NCBI GenBank assembly: GCA_903881065.1 | Contig: CAIRRW010000047.1 | Span: 1-6,225, forward strand | Direction of reading: 5' to 3' | DNA from: an uncultured Bacteroidota bacterium | Lineage (GTDB): Bacteria; Bacteroidota; Bacteroidia; 2-12-FULL-35-15 | DNA: 6,225 nucleotides | In this document: piece by piece, positions 1-5,300 of the stretch | Position numbering within the stretch: position 1 is the first letter of the stretch | Layout of the letters: each line of letters begins with the position of its first letter | Position numbers and translations under genes: made by a program | The notes under the pieces: generated by a model | What the model was told of the DNA's origin: nothing | Database searches by the model: none | Seen by the model: only the letters and a program-made list of their open reading frames with translations

Positions 1-549
1 AAAGGAAAAGGTTTTAAAATAGGCCCAAAAGCAAGTTCAATCTTAGCTGAATCCTTAGGTACAAATTTGAGTAAAATTACCAATGAATTAGATAAATTGA
101 TGATTAATCTTCCGCCCAAATCGGAAATTACAATGGATATTATTCAAACTAATATCGGAATCAGTAAAGATTATAATGTATTCGAACTACAAAATGCAAT
201 TGGTAAAAAGGATGTATTAAAAGCTAATCGTATTGTAAATTATTTCGGTTCGAATGAAAAAGACCATCCGATGATAATGACAGTTTCCATTTTATATGGC
301 TATTTCTGTAAACTTCTTCTTTACCATTACCTACCTGATAAATCAAATAAAGCAGTTACGACAGGTTTAGGAGTTCCATTTAATTTTGTTGATGATTATA
401 AGTTGGCTGGTAAAAATTATGATTTATCTAAACTAAAAAGAATATTCTCGTATTTACGTGATTATGATTTAAAATCAAAAGGAATTGATAGAGGTTCTGC
501 CTCCGAAGGAGAACTATTAAAAGAAATGGTGTTTAAAATACTTCATTGA
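1..549 (+). CDS. holA: DNA polymerase III subunit delta (clamp loader), C-terminal part, truncated by the window's left edge
   Basis: The reading frame is open from base 1 and stops at TGA 547-549, leaving 182 visible residues of a protein that usually has about 330-350. The start therefore lies off the left edge, and the TTG at 67 is an ordinary internal leucine codon. Delta is the clamp-loader subunit that opens the beta sliding clamp during chromosome replication. The visible part begins near the end of the AAA+ lid region, where residues around 12-36 resemble the 'A..LaE..G.nLs.i.nELdKL' helix pair of HolA. It continues through the all-helical C-terminal collar domain. The stretch NIGISKDYNVFELQNAIG (residues about 51-68) and the following KANRIVNYF are very like Bacteroidota HolA proteins, recognised from memory of the family. 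It converges with the T9SS genes on the other strand and has no functional link to them. No frameshift or lesion is visible. Confidence 0.9.
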   Translation, partial: KGKGFKIGPKASSILAESLGTNLSKITNELDKLMINLPPKSEITMDIIQTNIGISKDYNVFELQNAIGKKDVLKANRIVNYFGSNEKDHPMIMTVSILYGYFCKLLLYHYLPDKSNKAVTTGLGVPFNFVDDYKLAGKNYDLSKLKRIFSYLRDYDLKSKGIDRGSASEGELLKEMVFKILH

Positions 550-560
550 TTTTTTAACTG

Positions 561-577
561 AATTCAATTTTTGAATT
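561..577. other. Small AT-rich inverted repeat just after holA
   Basis: Bases 561-567 (AATTCAA) are a perfect inverted copy of 571-577 (TTGAATT), with a three-base TTT loop. With only two G/C pairs it would be a weak hairpin. It lies 12 bases after the holA stop codon and could help end or protect the holA transcript, but it may equally be chance in DNA this AT-rich. The rest of the 92-base gap holds only the main terminator. Confidence 0.35.
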
Positions 578-589
578 TATAAAAATATA

Positions 590-625
590 AAAAGCCCTTT
601 CAGATTATTTTCTGAAAGGACTTTT
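590..625. terminator. Bidirectional Rho-independent terminator between the convergent genes
   Basis: Bases 590-604 pair with 611-625 around a six-base TTATTT loop (605-610). Nine pairs (596-604 with 611-619) are perfect, one C/A mismatch follows (595/620), then five more pairs (590-594 with 621-625). In the minus direction, the exit for the porP/sprF-like gene, the stem runs into a long T-rich tract (complement of 580-594). In the plus direction, the exit for holA, the run is only four T's at 622-625. The hairpin should therefore stop both transcripts, more strongly the minus-strand one. It lies 17 bases past the minus-strand stop codon and 41 bases past the holA stop. Confidence 0.85.
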
Positions 626-641
626 CAAATACTAGAATTAA

Positions 642-2279
642 TTATTCGGTAACATTTAATACACAAGCATCACTTTGAATCGCTCTAACTTTCTTAACTA
701 TATCTATTGCTTCTTCTCTGGTTTTTACATTTTCAATAAATAAGTAGTGGTAATGTAATGGTGTATAGAAAATGTAAGAAGTATTTGCATACCCTCTGTT
801 TATAAATCGATGAATTTCTGCCATAGCATAATCGTAGTAGTAGAAGGTCCCTACAACCACATAAAACCCTTCCTTAATAGGCTTTCCAGTTTTATCTTTA
901 AAGTCCTTTTTACTAATTGTTCTTACTCCATCAGACCCTTCTGTACCTATTTTTAAAGGTTTACTTATTTTATTCGTGTCAGAAGTTTCAGGTGCTTTAG
1001 TTTCTGTAGACTTTTTAGTGGTAGACTCTGTATCTGATTTCTTTTCTGGAGTAACAATTGGAGTTTCCTTTTCTGTATTTGATTTCTTTTCAGAAGTAAC
1101 AGAAGGGGTTTCCTTAGTTTCCGGTGCTTTAGTACTTGAAGAATTATCATTTAATTTCTTTTCCAAATTATCGGTTTTTTCACTTGTTTTCTGCAAATCT
1201 GATTTTACTTTATCCAAATCCTGTTTTAAACTATCTACTCTTAAATTAGTTTTATTTAACCCTTCAGTATTTTTTTTTATCTGATCTTTATTGTCAGCAA
1301 CTTGCTTTTTAAGTTCAGTGTTGTCAGTGTCTTTCTTTTTAAGTTCTTCAATATCTGCTTTTATTTCTTCTAGTTCTTTCTTTCTTTTAACACCAAAAGT
1401 ATAGCCAAGCAATAATTCATGACTTGTACCAGCGTATGAACTGATATTGCCGATAATAAAATCATATGCATATCCAATTAAAAATGATTGATGAACTTTT
1501 ACATACGCACTACCTGTAACTGCGTAATTACTTTTATATGTTACTCCAACTCCAACAATATCTTTCCAATCAAATAAAGCATTAATGTCATATTGAATTG
1601 GAGCATCAGGAATATATCTTACCAATACCAAAGGAGATAAATGAATGTTCTGTTCTTTACTAATGTCAAAAGTATATTTAGCATATAACATATAATGACG
1701 TGACATTTGGTAAACAGAATGAGAATAATTATCAATGTAAGTAATTTTGTTTCCCAATAATTGAGGAACAGAAACTCCTACTTCTAATTTTTTCCAATTG
1801 AACAATACACCCGCATTGCCATCAAAAGAGGTTTTGTTTTGCGATTGCCCAAACAAGGATAAATCGTTCGCGTCCTTAACTATAATTTTTGAATAATCAA
1901 TTTTATTATCAATTATACCCAATGCTACTCCAAAAATCAAGTTAGTTGTTTCACTTGTTTTAAGCTTATAGGAATAAGAACCATAAGCCCCAATTCTACT
2001 AGTAATATCAGTAATATCATTATATATTACGGCTCCCAAACCAGCTTTATTATCTTGGATACTACCGTCTAGGGTAAGTGCCCTTGTTACCGGACCTCCA
2101 GGCATATCAGTCCATTGCGAATGATCTACCAAAAAAGCATTGGTATTACCCGTAAAACCTGTATAAGCAGGATTATAAATAAATGGCATCTGGCTATACT
2201 GACTAAGCATTGGCACCTGCTGGGCTTTAACGATATTTCCTATTATGATAGTAATAAGAATTAATGTAATTTTTTTCAT
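642..2279 (-). CDS. PorP/SprF-family T9SS outer-membrane protein with coiled-coil and SPOR-like C-terminal extension
   Basis: This complete protein has 545 residues. Residues 1-19 form a signal peptide: two lysines, a hydrophobic core, then cleavage after VKA before QQ. Residues 20 to about 297 are the PorP/SprF family barrel, with the hallmark opening 'QY...P..YNPAYTGFTG', a W..-PGGP segment near 56-63, many alternating beta strands and a final strand ending LLLGYTFGVKRK. Family members are outer-membrane proteins that work with the T9SS. Those next to type B cargo, such as Flavobacterium SprF beside SprB, are needed to secrete or attach that cargo. This protein is longer than the usual 300-350 residues: residues 299-378 are a heptad-patterned charged coiled coil, 379-440 a Lys/Glu/Thr/Ser/Pro linker, and 469-545 a SPOR-like domain. 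The ATG at 2277-2279 is preceded by an A/T-rich leader without a Shine-Dalgarno sequence, normal for Bacteroidota. It follows the giant cargo gene by 42 bases, probably in one operon. It is one of several possible PorP/SprF paralogues, so no symbol is given. Confidence 0.88.
   Translation of the reverse strand: MKKITLILITIIIGNIVKAQQVPMLSQYSQMPFIYNPAYTGFTGNTNAFLVDHSQWTDMPGGPVTRALTLDGSIQDNKAGLGAVIYNDITDITSRIGAYGSYSYKLKTSETTNLIFGVALGIIDNKIDYSKIIVKDANDLSLFGQSQNKTSFDGNAGVLFNWKKLEVGVSVPQLLGNKITYIDNYSHSVYQMSRHYMLYAKYTFDISKEQNIHLSPLVLVRYIPDAPIQYDINALFDWKDIVGVGVTYKSNYAVTGSAYVKVHQSFLIGYAYDFIIGNISSYAGTSHELLLGYTFGVKRKKELEEIKADIEELKKKDTDNTELKKQVADNKDQIKKNTEGLNKTNLRVDSLKQDLDKVKSDLQKTSEKTDNLEKKLNDNSSSTKAPETKETPSVTSEKKSNTEKETPIVTPEKKSDTESTTKKSTETKAPETSDTNKISKPLKIGTEGSDGVRTISKKDFKDKTGKPIKEGFYVVVGTFYYYDYAMAEIHRFINRGYANTSYIFYTPLHYHYLFIENVKTREEAIDIVKKVRAIQSDACVLNVTE
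645..875 (-). other. SPOR-like domain at the C-terminus of the PorP/SprF protein
   Basis: Residues 469-545 begin GFYVVVGTF, then helix YAMAEIHRFINRGY, a strand near SYIFYTPLHYHYLFI, then helix TREEAIDIVKKVRAI and a closing strand CVLNV. This beta-alpha-beta-beta-alpha-beta order and the 'YVVVG.F' and 'T.EEA...V..VR' signatures fit SPOR domains, which bind peptidoglycan glycan strands stripped of stem peptides. The assignment is by pattern only. The middle is unusually rich in Tyr and His, and the usual 'Y.V.VGPF' second-strand motif is replaced by YHYLFIENV, so glycan binding cannot be assumed. Confidence 0.65.
1023..1112 (-). repeat. Two tandem 45-bp copies in the linker of the PorP/SprF protein
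   Basis: Residues 390-404 (ETPSVTSEKKSNTEK, bases 1068-1112) and 405-419 (ETPIVTPEKKSDTES, bases 1023-1067) are adjacent 15-residue copies. By eye they differ at about 11 of 45 bases. The pair is flanked by two KAPET copies (residues 384-388 and 428-432). The segment is a flexible, Thr/Ser/Pro/Lys/Glu-rich linker between the coiled coil and the SPOR-like domain, and the repeat suggests its length can change by slippage or unequal exchange. Confidence 0.75.
1146..1385 (-). other. Coiled-coil segment of the PorP/SprF protein
   Basis: Residues 299-378 are dominated by Lys, Glu, Asp, Asn and Gln, with Leu, Ile or Val at roughly heptad spacing (for example LEEIKADIEELKK, then LRVDSLKQDLDKVKSDL and LEKKL). 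No proline occurs in the stretch. It directly follows the last predicted barrel strand, so it should start on the periplasmic face of the outer membrane. About 80 helical residues could extend some 10 nm, enough to cross much of the periplasm. Oligomerisation or length-setting is inference. Confidence 0.7.
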
Positions 2280-2321
2280 TTAATTTTAGTTTTATAATTA
2301 ATAAAAATGTTTATATACTTA
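2280..2321 (-). promoter_or_regulatory. 42-bp intergenic leader and translation start region of the PorP/SprF gene
   Basis: The 42 bases between the TAA of the cargo gene and the ATG at 2279 are almost all A and T, ending (minus strand) CTAAAATTAA before the ATG. There is no GGAGG-like site; an A-rich leader is the usual initiation context in Bacteroidota. I find no TAnnTTTG box of the phylum's sigma factor and no strong hairpin in the gap. This supports co-transcription with the upstream cargo gene rather than a separate promoter. Confidence 0.5.
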
Positions 2322-5300
2322 TTAGTACTTGCCATCAACAATTGTAATTGCTCCCTTAAAAATCTTTTGAGAACCCGTGAATTTTAGAACATAATAATAA
2401 GTCCCATCAGGTAAAAGTTGACCTCCATATTGTCCATTCCAATCATTTTTGTATGATGAGGCACTATACACTTCCTGCCCATATCGGTTAAATACAGTAA
2501 CTGAATTGTCAGGATAGTTTTCAATATTCTGAATATTCCATACATCATTTAATCCATCTCCATTAGGTGTAAGAACATTAGAAACAGTAAATAAATAATC
2601 ATCTATCACATAGATATTTAGAGCATCTGTATTAGAGCACCCATTGTTATCAGTAACTGTAAGTAGATATGAAGTGGTTACAAGTGGCTCCGCTGTAGGA
2701 TTTGCTATGTTTGGATTACTTAATCCAGTAGCAGGCGACCAGGAATAAATTACACCTCCTTGTCCATGTAAAATATATGAAAACCCTAAACTAATTGTAG
2801 TATCATTTCCTGCGAATGCTACAGGTAAAGGAAATACGGTAACTTTTATTGAATCGGAATTAGTACAACCCGTCACCGGATTTGTAACAACTAAGGTATA
2901 AGTGCTGGATGTTGTAACTGTAATACTTTGAGTTGTTTCGCCATTGCTCCATAAATAATTTAATCCATTCACACCTGTTAATGTTACATTCAATCCAAAA
3001 CAAAAAGATACTGGACCTGAAGGAGTAATTGTAGGATCAGGCAAAGGATTAACAATTGCATTTAGAGTAATAGAATTAACGCAACCTTTATCAGTTATTA
3101 CTTTTAAGATAACAGGATATGTTCCAGGATTAGCATACAAGTGAATTGGATCTGGAGCGGTAGAAGAAGTGCTGTCAGCAAAGTTCCACATTGTAAATTG
3201 TAATATTCCTGAACTTACTGTTGATGTGTTATTGAATATTGAAGTTTGTCCAATACAAACAGGAGCCACATTGAAGTTAGCAACAGGAGTAGGATTTACT
3301 GTAATCAATGTACTCAATGAAGTATCTTTTGAGCAGACACCACTTTTTACTATTGCAACATATATAGTGGATACATTTAAATTAGTGTAGGTTTGCCAAT
3401 CAGTTGTATTTGCAATTGTTGTCCAAGTAGTTCCGCCGTCAGTTGAGGAAGCCCAACTTGTAATGTTTCCAACATATCCGCTAAGAGTAATGATTCCTGA
3501 ATTTGCACCACTACATACTGTGGCGGCACCAGCAGTAATTCCTCCCTTTGATATAGGGCTTACGGAAATTGTAACCGTATCAGATGGAACGGTTGGGCAA
3601 ACTCCATTTTGAATGATTACACGATATTCTGTTGTTGTAGTTAAGTTATGATAATTTGCAGTATCAATCGTACTTAAATCTGTCATCCATGTGTTACCAC
3701 CATCTGTTGATGTTTCCCAACGTAATATGTTTCCTGAATATCCAGTAAGTCTTAATGTACCTCCGTTAGAACCAGAACAAACAGTTGCGTTTGCTGCAAT
3801 AACCCCACCAACTGAAGCAGGACTCACAGTAATTGTTGAAATAGAAGATGTGCTTGATGGGCACACTCCACTTTGAACTAAAGCCTCATATTCAGTTGTG
3901 GTAATCAAATTAGAATAATTTAAGGTATTAGTAATGTTTGCGATATTTGTCCAGGTAACACCTCCATCAGTAGAAGATGCCCAATTTAAAATAGCACCTG
4001 TGAATCCGTTTAATGTAATTGTTCCAGCATTAATACCACTACATACAGTAGTAGAACCTGATGTTATACCGCCTACAGAAACTGGATTAACTGTAATTGT
4101 TGCTGTGGCAGAAGCTACCGAAGCACATGTTCCACTTTGAATAATTACTCTATATATAGTAGTAGTTGTTAAATTATTGTATCCTTGAGTATTGGTTGTA
4201 TTAGTAATAGTAATCCATGTTGTTCCACCGTCAGTTGAATATTCCCAACGCACTATATTTCCTGTATTTCCATTTAAAGTTAGTATTCCTGCATTTGAAC
4301 CTGAACATACTGTCGCACTTGCTGTAATAATTCCTCCAACAGAAACTGGGTTTACAATAATTGTAGAAAAAGACGAAGTGCTTGAAGGACATACACCACT
4401 TTGTACAACTGCTTCATATTCTGTAGTTGCAATCAAATTTGCATAATTCAAAGTATTAGTTGTGTTTGCAATATTAGTCCAAGTTACTCCACCATTTGTT
4501 GATAACGCCCAGTTCAATATATTTCCAGTAAATCCGCTTAATGTAATTGAGCCTGCGTTAATACCACTGCATACAGTAGCAGAACTAGTAGTAGTTCCTC
4601 CAACAGAAACAGGATTAACAGTAATAGTAGCGGAAGCAGAAGTTACAGAAGCACAGACACCACTTTGCACGATTGCTCTATATATAGTAGTAATAGTTAA
4701 ATTAGAATAATTCTGAGTTGTTCCTGAATTTATTATTGACATCCAGGTCGTTCCACCATCTACTGATGATTCCCAATTAACAACATTGCCCGTATTTCCA
4801 ATTAAAGTAAGTGTTCCCGCATTTGCACCTGAACATACAGTTGCGTTTGCTGTAATTGTACCTCCTATTGAAACAGGACTTACTGTAATTGTTGAAATTG
4901 AAGAAGTGCTGGAAGCACAAACTCCACTTTGTACTAAAGCTTCGTATAAGGTAGTTGCAATAAGATTTGTATAGTTTAACGTATTTGTTGCATTTGCAAT
5001 ATTTGACCAGGAACTACCTCCATTAGTTGAAAAAGCCCAATTTAATATAGTACCAGTAAATCCACTTAATGTTATTGTGCCTGCATTAATAACACTACAT
5101 ACTGTTGCTGAACCTGATATAGTTCCTCCAACTGAAACAGGATTAACAGTGATAGTAACAGGAGCTGAATTTACAGATGCACAAACACCACTTTGTACAA
5201 TGGCGCGGTAAATTGTAGTTATAGTTAAGTTATTATATGCTTGTGTAGTTCCTGAATTAACAATGGATACCCAAGTTGATCCTCCATCAATTGATGATTC

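Noticed and set aside
67..69. TTG as the start of the holA fragment
   Set aside because: The frame is open to base 1 and the upstream residues match the HolA lid region, so this is an internal leucine.
965..1284. Overlapping open frames on both strands across the linker and coiled coil of the PorP/SprF protein
   Set aside because: Their Leu/Lys-rich or Ser/Val/Phe-rich products are off-frame readings of low-complexity codons. The real frame has signal peptide, barrel and SPOR-like domain in one continuous reading.
642..2279. OmpA-like peptidoglycan-binding domain at the end of the PorP/SprF protein
   Set aside because: The OmpA C-terminal signatures (the N-x-x-L-S-x-x-R-A-x-x-V type helix and the preceding G-x-T-D) are absent; the strand/helix order fits SPOR better.
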